NCBI RefSeq assembly: GCF_009646335.1
Contig: NZ_WJBU01000001.1
Span: 186,001-250,000 of the forward strand
Direction of reading: 5' to 3'
DNA length: 64,000 bases
Origin: Caenimonas koreensis DSM 17982
GTDB lineage: Bacteria; Pseudomonadota; Gammaproteobacteria; Burkholderiales; Burkholderiaceae_C
The notes under the pieces were generated by a model. That model was not told the origin of the DNA. It did not search any database and worked only from the letters and a program-made list of their open reading frames with translations. The position numbers and the translations under genes are program-made. Shown here piece after piece: positions 28,459 through 37,707 of the stretch. Within the stretch, counting starts at the first letter, position 1; every line of letters starts with the position of its first letter.

Positions 28459-29514
28459 TCAGCGCAAGGACGCGTTGATCTTCGCAAGCGCGCCCGCGCC
28501 GGGGCATAGCTGCGGCGAATCCAGCGTGTTCAGTGGCCGCGCCGATGTGTTGAGCGCCGTATGCAAGTCCGTCGCGAGCGGATCGACGTACAGCAGGCCA
28601 GTGACGATCTCGCCGAGCGCCTGGTGGTGGTGCATGTAGTTCATCGCCTCGTAGCGGTCGGTCGGGTCATAGTCCGCATGCAGCGAGCGCAGCCGCAGCA
28701 AGCTGCCGTCGTGCTGGCGCACATCGACCACTTCACCCGGCGCGGCAGTTGCCGTGATCTCTTCGCGCGGCGTGATGAAGTCGATGCGGCTCACGCTCTC
28801 GTTGTGCTCGCGCACATAGTCGTAGCTCTTGGTGCTGCCCGGATGGTTGTTGAACGCCACGCACGGGCTCAGCACGTCGATGAACGCCGCGCCCCCGTGC
28901 GCCAGCGCGCCGCGGATCAACGGCACCAGCTGCTCCTTGTTGCCCGAGAAGCCGCGGCCTACATACGTCGCGCCCAGCTGCAATGCCATCGCCACCAGGT
29001 CCACCGGGCTGTCACTGTTGACCACGCCCTTCTTGCTCTTGGAGCCCTGGTCGGCAGTGGCTGAGAACTGGCCTTTGGTCAGCCCATACACGCCGTTGTT
29101 CTCGACGATATAGGCCATGCGCACGCCGCGCCGCATGGCGTGGGCAAACTGCCCGAGCCCGATGGACGCGGAGTCGCCATCACCTGACACGCCCAGGTAA
29201 AGCAGGTCACGATTCGCGAGATTCGCGCCCGTCAGCACCGAAGGCATGCGGCCATGCACGGTGTTGAAGCCGTGCGAGGCCCCCAGAAAATAGTCGGGCG
29301 TTTTCGAACTGCAACCAATGCCCGACAGCTTCGCGACGCGATGCGGCAGGATGTCCAGCTCCCAGCACGCCTGGATGATCGAGGCAGAAATCGAGTCGTG
29401 CCCGCAGCCCGCGCACAGCGTGGAAATCTTACCCTCGTAGTCGCGGCGCGTGTAGCCGACCTTGTTGGTCTCCAGCGATGGATGATGCAGCCGTGGTTTG
29501 GCGATGTACGTCAC
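28459..29514 (-). CDS. korB: 2-oxoacid:ferredoxin oxidoreductase beta subunit (KorB-like)
   Basis: A 351-residue thiamine-diphosphate-binding subunit. CAGCGHD and GIGCSSKTP supply the cluster-side Cys pattern, and GVSGDGDSASIGLGQ with the following VENNGVYGLTKGQ is the ThDP/Mg site. It pairs with the alpha subunit directly upstream: GTG follows the alpha TAA with no spacing. Substrate is probably 2-oxoglutarate, by analogy with the KorABC enzyme of denitrifying Azoarcus; other 2-oxoacids are possible. Confidence 0.88.
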   Translation of the reverse strand: MTYIAKPRLHHPSLETNKVGYTRRDYEGKISTLCAGCGHDSISASIIQACWELDILPHRVAKLSGIGCSSKTPDYFLGASHGFNTVHGRMPSVLTGANLANRDLLYLGVSGDGDSASIGLGQFAHAMRRGVRMAYIVENNGVYGLTKGQFSATADQGSKSKKGVVNSDSPVDLVAMALQLGATYVGRGFSGNKEQLVPLIRGALAHGGAAFIDVLSPCVAFNNHPGSTKSYDYVREHNESVSRIDFITPREEITATAAPGEVVDVRQHDGSLLRLRSLHADYDPTDRYEAMNYMHHHQALGEIVTGLLYVDPLATDLHTALNTSARPLNTLDSPQLCPGAGALAKINASLR

Positions 29515-31347
29515 TTACGCTTTCTCCTTTGCGCGGATCTGGGCCTCGATCGCCTCGATGATGAATTTCGCCGTGATCGGCGTGCCGTCGAAATGCAGCA
29601 CGCGCACCAGCTTGGCCGGGTCGATATCGAATTCGTTGACGAGCAGCGACCGCATCTGCGCATCGCGGTTCTGCTCGACGACGAACACCTTGTCGTGATC
29701 GGCAATGAACTGCGCCACGCTTGGGGGGAACGGGTACGCACGCAGCCGCATCGCGTCGAGGTGGATGTCCGCTTCGTCGAGCACGTCGAGCGCTTCGCTC
29801 ATCGCGGGGCTGGTCGAGCCGAAATACAGCACACCCAGCCGCGTCTTGTCCTTGGCCATGCGCACCACGGGCTGCGGCACGAGCGTGGCTGCAGTCGCAA
29901 ACTTCTTGAGCAGACGCTCGACGTTGTAGATGTAGTCCGCGCCGCGCTCCGAGTAGCGCGCATACGAATCACGCGTCGTGCCGCGTGTGAAATAGGAGCC
30001 CTTCGTCGGATGCGTGCCGGGCAGCGTGCGCCACGGAATCCCGTCGCCGTCCACGTCCTTGTAGCGGCCAAAGTCCTTGCCGGCCTCCAGCTCTTCGGCG
30101 GTCATCACCTTGCCCTTGTCATAGTGGCGCGCGTCATCCCACTCGAACGGAAGGCACAGCCGCTGGTTCATGCCGATGTCCAGGTCGGTCATCACGAACA
30201 CCGGCGTCTGCAAACGATCGGCCAGGTCGAGCGCGCAGGCGGCGTGCTCGAAGCACTCGTGCGGATCTTCCGGGAAAAGCAGCACGTGCTTCGTGTCGCC
30301 ATGCGACGCATAGGCACACGACAGAATATCCGCCTGCTGCGTCCGTGTGGGCATGCCGGTCGAAGGGCCGCCCCGCTGCACATTGATGATCGTGACCGGA
30401 ATCTCCGCGAAGTACGCCAGGCCGATGAACTCCGTCATCAGTGACACACCCGGCCCCGACGTTGCCGTGAACGCACGTGCGCCGTTCCAGCCAGCGCCCA
30501 CCACCATGCCGATCGACGCAAGCTCGTCTTCTGCCTGCACGATCGCGAACTTGTTCTGCCCCGTCGCCGCATCCACGCGGAACTTCGAGCAGTACTTCTG
30601 GAAGGCCTCGGCCACAGAAGACGACGGCGTGATCGGATACCACGCGGCCACTGTGGCACCGCCGTACACACAGCCCAGCGCTGCAGCACTGTTGCCATCC
30701 ACGAAGATCTGCTCGCCCACCTTGTCGGCGCGCTTCACACGCAGGCCAATGGGCACCTGCAGATGCTCGTTCGCAAAATCGCGACCTAGGTGCAGCGCCT
30801 GCACATTCGATGCGAGCAGCTTTTCCTTGCCCTTGTATTGCTCGCCGAACAGCTTCTCGATGGCTTGCGGCTCGATCTCCAGCAGCGCCGACAGTGCGCC
30901 CACGTACACGATGTTCTTGAACAGCTGGCGTTGCCGCGCATCCGTGTAGACGGCGTTGCATATTTCGGTCAGCGGCATGCCGATCACATGCACGTCGTCG
31001 CGGAACTTCGACGGCGGCAGCGGCCGCGTGCTGTCATAAAACAAGTAGCCGCCCGAACCGATCTCGGCAATGTCCGCGTCCCACGTCTGCGGATTCATCG
31101 CCACCATCATGTCGACGCCGCCACGACGGCCCAGGTAGCCCTTCTCGCTCACCCGCACTTCGTACCAGGTCGGCAGGCCCTGGATGTTGCTCGGGAAGAT
31201 ATTGCGCGGGCTCACCGGCACGCCCATGCGCAGGATGGCCTTGGCGAACAGCTCGTTCGCGCTGGCCGAACCCGAGCCGTTCACATTCGCGAACTTGATG
31301 ACGAAGTCGTTCACCGCCTCGATTCTTTTCATGGTGCTGGCCATCAT
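29515..31347 (-). CDS. korA: 2-oxoacid:ferredoxin oxidoreductase alpha (gamma-alpha fused) subunit
   Basis: A 610-residue subunit combining the gamma domain (about 1-190; NGSGSASANELFAKAILRMG) and the pyruvate:ferredoxin-type alpha domain (about 205-610; TSGPGVSLMTEF). It binds substrate and CoA and works with KorB to convert a 2-oxoacid to acyl-CoA while reducing ferredoxin. The ATG at 31347 overlaps the stop of the upstream reductase gene by 4 bases (ATGA). An open frame further upstream lies inside that gene and is not homologous. Confidence 0.9.
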   Translation of the reverse strand: MMASTMKRIEAVNDFVIKFANVNGSGSASANELFAKAILRMGVPVSPRNIFPSNIQGLPTWYEVRVSEKGYLGRRGGVDMMVAMNPQTWDADIAEIGSGGYLFYDSTRPLPPSKFRDDVHVIGMPLTEICNAVYTDARQRQLFKNIVYVGALSALLEIEPQAIEKLFGEQYKGKEKLLASNVQALHLGRDFANEHLQVPIGLRVKRADKVGEQIFVDGNSAAALGCVYGGATVAAWYPITPSSSVAEAFQKYCSKFRVDAATGQNKFAIVQAEDELASIGMVVGAGWNGARAFTATSGPGVSLMTEFIGLAYFAEIPVTIINVQRGGPSTGMPTRTQQADILSCAYASHGDTKHVLLFPEDPHECFEHAACALDLADRLQTPVFVMTDLDIGMNQRLCLPFEWDDARHYDKGKVMTAEELEAGKDFGRYKDVDGDGIPWRTLPGTHPTKGSYFTRGTTRDSYARYSERGADYIYNVERLLKKFATAATLVPQPVVRMAKDKTRLGVLYFGSTSPAMSEALDVLDEADIHLDAMRLRAYPFPPSVAQFIADHDKVFVVEQNRDAQMRSLLVNEFDIDPAKLVRVLHFDGTPITAKFIIEAIEAQIRAKEKA

Positions 31348-33233
31348 GCAACTCCCACTGCCGAGCGCGCCCGGGGCATCGCGCTGTCGCGGCAACGCTC
31401 GCCGGCAGGCGTCGTGTTGAGCAAAAACTTCTGCATATCCCACGCGCCCGTCGGGCAGCGTTCGGCGCACAGGCCGCAGTGCAGACACACGTCCTCGTCT
31501 TTCACCATCACGTGGCCTGTCTTCAATTCATCCGACACATAGAGCGCCTGCGTGAGGTTCAACGCGGGCGCCTTCAGGTGCTGGCGCAACTGCGCCTCCT
31601 CGTCATTCGGCTTGAACGAGATGCAGTCCATCGGGCAGATGTCAACGCACGCGTCGCACTCGATGCAAGCGCTCTCCAGGAACACCGTCTGCACATCGCA
31701 GTTGAGGCAGCGCCCTGCTTCCTTGAAGGCCGTCGCCGCATCAAAGCCCAGCTCCACCTCGACCTTGATGCTTGCCAGCGCGATCTCCGCCTTCGTCCAC
31801 GGCACCTTGTAGCGCAGGTCGTTCGACGTGTCGTTGTCGTAGCTCCACTCGTGGATGCCCATCTTCTGCGACATCAGGTTCGTCATCGGCGGCGGGCGCA
31901 CCGCAACGTCTTCGCTGTGCAGCAAGCGGTCAATCGACACCGCCGCCTCGTGCCCGTGCGCCACGGCCGTGATGATGTTCTTCGGCCCGTAAGCAGAGTC
32001 GCCGCCAAAGAAAACATTCGGCACCGACGACTGGAAGGTGCCCTTGCCGAGCTGGGGCAAGCCCCACTCGTCGAAGGCAATGCCGCTGTCGCGCTCGATC
32101 CACGGAAACGCGTTCTCCTGGCCCACGGCTACCAGCACGTCGTCGCATTCGAAGAACACATCGCTCGCACCCGTCGGAACCAGCTGGCGCTTGCCCTTGG
32201 CGTCGTACTGCGCCTTCACCACTTCAAACGTCATGCCCTTGAGCACACCGCCCTCATGCACGAACGCCTTGGGCACATGGAAGTTGATGATCGGGATGCC
32301 TTCGTGCATCGCGTCTTCCTTCTCCCAGGGCGAGGCCTTCATTTCCTCGAAGCCGCTGCGCACGATCACCTTCACGTCCTCGCCGCCCAGCCTGCGCGCA
32401 GAACGGCAGCAATCCATCGCCGTGTTGCCACCGCCCAGCACGATCACGCGCTTGCCGATCGTCGTCACGTGCCCGAAAGACACTGACGCCAGCCAGTCGA
32501 TGCCGATATGAATGTGCTCCTTCGCCTGCGCCAGGCCAGGCAGGTCGAGCTGGCGGCCACGCGGCGCGCCGCAGCCGACAAAGATCGCGTCGAAGCCCTG
32601 ACTCATCAACGCCTTCATCGACTCGATGCGCTGGCCGCCAATGAACTTCACGCCAAGATCGAGCACGTAGCCCGTCTCTTCGTCGATCACCGATTCAGGC
32701 AGGCGAAAGCGCGGAATCTGCGTGCGGATGAAGCCGCCTGCTTTCGCGTCGCCCTCGAACACCGTCACCTCATAGCCCAGCGGCGCGAGATCGCGCGCGA
32801 CGGTGAGCGATGCCGGCCCTGCGCCCACACACGCGATGCGCTTGCCGTTTCGCGGCAGCACCTTGGGCATGCGGTCGTGCACGTCGTCCTTAAAATCGGC
32901 CGTGACGCGCTTCAAGCGGCAGATGGCTACGGGTTCCGGATCGCCCGCGTTGTTCTTTTCAACACGGCCCCGGCGGCAAGCCGGCTCGCACGGCCTGTCG
33001 CAGGTGCGACCGAGGATGCCGGGGAACACGTTCGAGACCCAGTTGACCATGTAGGCATCGCTGTAGCGACCCTGCGCGATCATTCGTATGTATTCAGGAA
33101 CCGGTGTGTGCGCCGGGCACGCATATTGACAATCGACGACCTTGTGGAAATAGGCCGGATCCGAGATGTCGGTACGCTGCAAAGCTTTGTCTCCCAGAGC
33201 TAGGGCCAGTCTAGGCCTGCCGCAGCGCAACAA
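31344..33233 (-). CDS. korC: NAD(P)-linked FAD/Fe-S oxidoreductase of the KorC/GltD type
   Basis: A 629-residue flavoprotein with an N-terminal Cys-rich domain (CQYACPAHTPVPEYI, RTCDRPCEPACRRG), a GltD-like FAD/NAD(P) module (about 115-470; GAGPASLTVARDLA and GGGNTAMDCCRSA) and a C-terminal pair of ferredoxin motifs (CIECDACVDICP, CLHCGLCAERCP). It likely links ferredoxin-type electrons from KorAB to NAD(P). No ATG fits the N terminus: two adjacent TTG codons at 33233 and 33230 are the best candidates, so the start is uncertain. Subunit sizes resemble the three-part 2-oxoglutarate:NADP oxidoreductase known from Azoarcus. Confidence 0.82.
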   Translation of the reverse strand: MLRCGRPRLALALGDKALQRTDISDPAYFHKVVDCQYACPAHTPVPEYIRMIAQGRYSDAYMVNWVSNVFPGILGRTCDRPCEPACRRGRVEKNNAGDPEPVAICRLKRVTADFKDDVHDRMPKVLPRNGKRIACVGAGPASLTVARDLAPLGYEVTVFEGDAKAGGFIRTQIPRFRLPESVIDEETGYVLDLGVKFIGGQRIESMKALMSQGFDAIFVGCGAPRGRQLDLPGLAQAKEHIHIGIDWLASVSFGHVTTIGKRVIVLGGGNTAMDCCRSARRLGGEDVKVIVRSGFEEMKASPWEKEDAMHEGIPIINFHVPKAFVHEGGVLKGMTFEVVKAQYDAKGKRQLVPTGASDVFFECDDVLVAVGQENAFPWIERDSGIAFDEWGLPQLGKGTFQSSVPNVFFGGDSAYGPKNIITAVAHGHEAAVSIDRLLHSEDVAVRPPPMTNLMSQKMGIHEWSYDNDTSNDLRYKVPWTKAEIALASIKVEVELGFDAATAFKEAGRCLNCDVQTVFLESACIECDACVDICPMDCISFKPNDEEAQLRQHLKAPALNLTQALYVSDELKTGHVMVKDEDVCLHCGLCAERCPTGAWDMQKFLLNTTPAGERCRDSAMPRARSAVGVA

Positions 33234-33272
33234 TCACTCAGGGATTGCCCTGAAATGCGTATCAGATAAATC

Positions 33273-35159
33273 TCAAATTGTCGGGCGAGGCTTGACCACC
33301 AGCCGCTTGAACGCAAAGTCGCTCGGCTTCAACGGCTGGTCCACAACCGGCCCCTGGTATCTCGTTGCGCCCGCGCGCCGCAGCACCACCAGCTGCTGCA
33401 AGCTCGTGACACCCGAGACAACGCACACAAGGCCCAGGCTATTGACGAACCCTATCGTGCTTTCAAGCAGCGCCGCGAGCTTGGGGTCGCGATCAATATC
33501 GCGCAGCATCGTCGCATCGAGCCGCACCTCAGACAGCGGCAGCTGCGCGAGCCATGCAAGCGACGTCTGCCCATGGCCAAAGCGGCCCAGCGCCATCGGA
33601 AATCCCATCTGCGCGAGATCCTTCATCGCCTGTAGTTCGCGTGGCCGCACGTCTTCCAGCGCAGGCAGCTGCTGCCACTCAAGAATGAATCGCTTCGGAT
33701 CGAGCCCATGCTTGACCGACCGCCTCACCAGCTCAAGCACATCCGCCGCAGAAATCTGCGCGAGCGACAGCGACACGCGCACGGGCACTGCCTCTACGCC
33801 TGTCTTGCGCCACACCTCCAGCGTGTGCAGCACCTGCTCGACCGCCCACTCGGCCAGCATGTGGCCTGCGTCGGTAGCGCCTGCCAGGTCGAGCAACTCG
33901 TCGCCATAGATGGCGCGGCCGCTAGGGTGCAGCCAATAGAGCACAGGCTCTGCAGCCACAATGCGACCGGTATTCGCATCCAGCCGCGCCTCAAAGCGCA
34001 AGTCCACCTGCTGGCGCGCAAATGCGCGGCGCAATTCAGCCGCCACATTGAGCTTCTGCGCGGCCGCTTCATTGATCTTGGCGGAGAAGAATTCGTAGCT
34101 GTTGCTGCCACCTTCCTTCGCCTTGCGCATGGCAGCGCTCGCCTTGCTCATCAGGTCCGTCGCCTCGCTGCCATCGTGCGGAAACATCGAGATGCCGATG
34201 CTGCAGGTCGCAAACACGTCCTGCCCCCCGCGCGAAAACGCGACGGCTGCATCCTCAAGCACCTTGGAGATGAAGTCTGCCACCAGCTCCTGGCTCTCCA
34301 CATGCGGCAGCACGATGGCGAACTCGTCGCCGTCAAAGCGGAACAGCGAGGGCTGGTGCAGGCGCGTGCCCAGCTCACCGCCGACCTCTGTCGATACCGA
34401 GCTTGCAAGCCGCTTGGACAGCCGCTGCAAGATCAGGTCGCCCACCGACCGGCCCAGCGCATCGTTGATCGGGCCCAGCTTGTCCACGCCCACATGCACC
34501 AGCGCACCCGACTGCCTTGCACGCAAGCTGGCCTGGAGCACATCTGCAGCAAACTTTGCATACGCCACGCGATTGGGCAGGCCCGTGAGCGGGTCATGCT
34601 GCGCCAGGAAGTCGCGGTAGGCGCTGGCCGCCAGCGTATTGCGCAGCCGCAGCGCCAGCTCGCTCGGGTCAACCGGCTTGGACAGAAAATCCATCGCGCC
34701 CGCCGCGAGCGCCTGCAGCTTGACGTGTGGCTCGATGGTGCTGGTCAGCACGATCACCGGAATATGGCGCAACTGCTTGTCGCCACGCATCTGGTCAAGG
34801 ATGTCCATTCCGCTCACGTGCGGCATCGACAAGTCCAGCAGCAGCACGGCGGGCGGGCGTTCGCGCAGGCGCTCGATGGCGCGGCGCGAATCGCTCTGGC
34901 TCGTGAAGTTGACGTAGCCGGCTTCCTGCAGGAAGGCCTGCGTCATCTCGATGTTCAGCTCTTCGTCGTCCACCATCATGATGAGCGAGTCGGCCAGGCT
35001 CGCGGCCGACCGGTGCGTTTCACCCATCTCGCGCGGCGACACCGCCAGCAGCGCGTCATCGTCCAGCTTGCTGCTGCCCTGCGGAAACACATACGCCGGC
35101 GGATTGCTCGGCGTGCTGCCGGACTCCGGTGCGTCGTTGTAGCCCGCTTTACTGCTCAT
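33273..35159 (-). CDS. REC-GGDEF-EAL protein with degenerate EAL domain
   Basis: A 628-residue cytosolic signalling protein. The receiver domain (about 58-170) has phospho-acceptor D109 in LLLDLSMP. A GGDEF domain (about 183-360) carries DGDEF at 276-280, a one-residue variant of GGDEF that may keep activity. The EAL-type domain (about 375-620) has lost key metal residues: EAL reads EPV (404-406), DDFG reads GRFG, LExTE reads LEWQQ and EGVE reads SGVT. It is therefore unlikely to hydrolyse c-di-GMP. The gene follows the hybrid kinase by 25 bases and probably receives phosphate from it. Confidence 0.9.
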   Translation of the reverse strand: MSSKAGYNDAPESGSTPSNPPAYVFPQGSSKLDDDALLAVSPREMGETHRSAASLADSLIMMVDDEELNIEMTQAFLQEAGYVNFTSQSDSRRAIERLRERPPAVLLLDLSMPHVSGMDILDQMRGDKQLRHIPVIVLTSTIEPHVKLQALAAGAMDFLSKPVDPSELALRLRNTLAASAYRDFLAQHDPLTGLPNRVAYAKFAADVLQASLRARQSGALVHVGVDKLGPINDALGRSVGDLILQRLSKRLASSVSTEVGGELGTRLHQPSLFRFDGDEFAIVLPHVESQELVADFISKVLEDAAVAFSRGGQDVFATCSIGISMFPHDGSEATDLMSKASAAMRKAKEGGSNSYEFFSAKINEAAAQKLNVAAELRRAFARQQVDLRFEARLDANTGRIVAAEPVLYWLHPSGRAIYGDELLDLAGATDAGHMLAEWAVEQVLHTLEVWRKTGVEAVPVRVSLSLAQISAADVLELVRRSVKHGLDPKRFILEWQQLPALEDVRPRELQAMKDLAQMGFPMALGRFGHGQTSLAWLAQLPLSEVRLDATMLRDIDRDPKLAALLESTIGFVNSLGLVCVVSGVTSLQQLVVLRRAGATRYQGPVVDQPLKPSDFAFKRLVVKPRPTI

Positions 35160-35184
35160 GAGCGAATTGTCCTTTGTGTTCGGT

Positions 35185-37707
35185 TCATGTGGGCGCGAGC
35201 TCCGGTATCACGACATGAACCGACATCTCCTCCAGCCGCTCCAGCAAGCGAGTTGCTGCCTGCACATCGCCGGCCTTCGCCATCGACTCCAGCTCCCGCG
35301 CCGGGTCGGTGAACGCATCGTAGCCCAGCGTACCCGCTCCGCCCGCTACGGCGTGAGCGACGCGCGCCAGCTCATCCATATCGCCCGCCAGCGCGGCAGT
35401 GCGTGCGGTGGCGAGCTGCTGCGCCAGCCGCGCCGGAAACTTGCGCACAATGGGCACGAGCCGCATGTTGTCCGCAAAGCGCGAGCGAATCTCGCCCTGG
35501 GGTGATCCGTCCTCGTCTGCGCGCTCAGTCGCAACCCCGGTCGCAACCCCGGTCGCAGCATCGGACGCACTGCCCGCCGCCGTCTCGGCCGCCGCCTCGT
35601 CTGCTGCCACCCTGATGCCGCCCAGCAGGCGCGCGGTCTCTTCGAGCAGCCGGTCGATGTCGATCGGCTTGGTGAGATACGCCGTGCAGCCCGCTGCCAT
35701 CACTTCTTCTTCAAACCCCTTCATGGCATTGGCCGTGAGCGCCATCACAGGCACGGTCATGCCGCGCGCGCGCAACTCGCGCGTGGCCGCAAAGCCATCC
35801 ATCACAGGCATCTGCATGTCCATGAGCACCAGGTCGAAGGCGCTGCCTTCGAGTTTGTCGAGCGCCACCTTGCCGTTCTCGGCCTCCTCGATCCACAGCC
35901 CCTGGTCGGCCAGCACGAGCGACGCGAGCTCGCGGTTCTCGGGGCCGTCGTCCACCACCAGCACGCGCGACGCCGGGATGCGCCACTTCGGCTTGCGCGA
36001 GAGCTCCGGCGCGGCCTGGCCCGCAAGCGCCTCATCCGCGGTGATCCAGCGAACCTGCGACAAGTCACCCGGATCGAAGGCAAACGTCATCGTCGTGCCC
36101 TCGCCCGGCACGCTCTGCGCCGTGATGTCACCGCCCAGCGCACGCGCCAGCTTGCGGCTGATGGCCAGGCCCAGGCCCGTGCCGCCAAAGCGCCGGCTGA
36201 TCGATGCGTCGGCCTGCGTGAACGGATCGAACATCGACTCGATGCGGTCAGCAGCAATGCCGATACCGCTGTCGCGCACGGACACGGTGTAGCGCTGCGG
36301 CTCGCAACTGACCGTGACAGTCACACCCCCGCGGTCAGTGAACTTCACCGCGTTGCTCAGCAGGTTCAACAGCACCTGGCGGATGCGCGAGCCGTCCGAC
36401 GTGGCCACTTCGGGCAAGCTGCCCACAATGCGCACGTCAAGCGCAATGCCTTTTCCTTTGGCCTTGACGTCAAGCTCGGACACGGCGCCCAGCACGACCA
36501 GGTGCGGTGCAAAACTCGCACGCTCCACCGTGAGCTGCCCTGCTTCGACTTTCGACAAGTCGAGAATGTCGTTGATGAGGGACAGCAGGTGCTTGCCGCT
36601 GTGGCGGATCGTCTCCAGGTAGCGCGACGACTCGCGCTCGTTGTTGCGGCCATAGCCGCGCCGCAGCAGCTCCGCAAAACCCAGGATGGCATTCATCGGG
36701 GTGCGGATCTCATGGCTCATGTTTGCCAGGAACTCGCTCTTGGCGAGGTTGGCGGCCTCGGCCTCGTCCTTGGCGCTTTGCAGCGCGATCTTGCTTTCTT
36801 CGAGCTGCGTGATGTCTTCCAGGCTGATCAGCACGCCGCCGGCCTTGCCCGAGGAGCCAAGCACGGGCGAGCAGTTCACCACGAAGCTGCGCAGCGCCCC
36901 CTGCGTATCGAGCAGCTTGAGCTGCAAGTCACGCTGCACGACGCCCTGTTCCAGCGCAACCACCCAGGGCTGCTGCGTGTCGGCCAGGGCGTTGCCCTGT
37001 GCATCGCGCCACGGGATCGCAAAGACGGGCGAGCCCATCAGCTGGTCGTTGCTCTTGCCCAGCAACTTCACGAGCGCCTCGTTCGCCAGCACCACGCGCA
37101 GCTTCTGGTCCACCACCAGCAGGCCTTCGGTCAGCGAGTCGAGCGCTGAACGCACCCGCGCGGGCACGGCCTTGGACGGATCCAGGTGCCGCAGCACCCG
37201 CCCCAGGTACACAGCAAAGCCGACGAAGCACAGCGTCGCGCAAAAAGCGAGCAGCTGCAGCAGCGGTGTTTCAAGCACGCCGCGCCAGCCCGCAGACACC
37301 ATCGGCTGGAACCGCATTTCCAGCTGGCCCCACGGGCTGCCGTCGGCATACAGCTGCACCAGCATCTGCGAATCAGTGGCGCCGCCGGTGTCCATGGGCA
37401 CCCAGTTGCGGGCGTGTTCGCCCACCGCGAGCACCAGCGCACCATCCTTGCTGCGCAGGCCCACCGAGCGCAGCTGGTCATTGCGCTTGAGCAGGAAGCG
37501 CAGCACGTCTTCGAGCTTTCGCTGGTCCGAGCCGGACAGGATGGCCGTGGCACCCGCAGCCACGGATTCAGCGAGCGCAATGCGGCCCTCGCGCACGGCA
37601 ATGGCGCGGTCCGGAACCAGCCCGAGCAGGGACGCCGCCATCAACGCCGTGCTGACGATGGAGACGAGCCCCAGCGCGATGTAGGTGCGTGTGCCGATGA
37701 GTTTCAA
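35185..37707 (-). CDS. Hybrid sensor histidine kinase with REC and Hpt domains
   Basis: An 840-residue membrane kinase. Segments at about 9-30 and 146-168 bracket a periplasmic sensor of about 115 residues. A PAS domain (about 190-300), a HisKA domain with H332 in MSHEIRTP, a HATPase, a REC domain (DMQMPVMDG) and a C-terminal Hpt with H785 in [13 protein letters not shown] follow. The TTG start overlaps the giant-protein stop by 4 bases (TTGA), so its translation depends on that gene. It is likely the phosphodonor for the downstream REC-GGDEF-EAL protein and may sense assembly of the surface protein. Confidence 0.92.
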   Translation of the reverse strand: MKLIGTRTYIALGLVSIVSTALMAASLLGLVPDRAIAVREGRIALAESVAAGATAILSGSDQRKLEDVLRFLLKRNDQLRSVGLRSKDGALVLAVGEHARNWVPMDTGGATDSQMLVQLYADGSPWGQLEMRFQPMVSAGWRGVLETPLLQLLAFCATLCFVGFAVYLGRVLRHLDPSKAVPARVRSALDSLTEGLLVVDQKLRVVLANEALVKLLGKSNDQLMGSPVFAIPWRDAQGNALADTQQPWVVALEQGVVQRDLQLKLLDTQGALRSFVVNCSPVLGSSGKAGGVLISLEDITQLEESKIALQSAKDEAEAANLAKSEFLANMSHEIRTPMNAILGFAELLRRGYGRNNERESSRYLETIRHSGKHLLSLINDILDLSKVEAGQLTVERASFAPHLVVLGAVSELDVKAKGKGIALDVRIVGSLPEVATSDGSRIRQVLLNLLSNAVKFTDRGGVTVTVSCEPQRYTVSVRDSGIGIAADRIESMFDPFTQADASISRRFGGTGLGLAISRKLARALGGDITAQSVPGEGTTMTFAFDPGDLSQVRWITADEALAGQAAPELSRKPKWRIPASRVLVVDDGPENRELASLVLADQGLWIEEAENGKVALDKLEGSAFDLVLMDMQMPVMDGFAATRELRARGMTVPVMALTANAMKGFEEEVMAAGCTAYLTKPIDIDRLLEETARLLGGIRVAADEAAAETAAGSASDAATGVATGVATERADEDGSPQGEIRSRFADNMRLVPIVRKFPARLAQQLATARTAALAGDMDELARVAHAVAGGAGTLGYDAFTDPARELESMAKAGDVQAATRLLERLEEMSVHVVIPELAPT

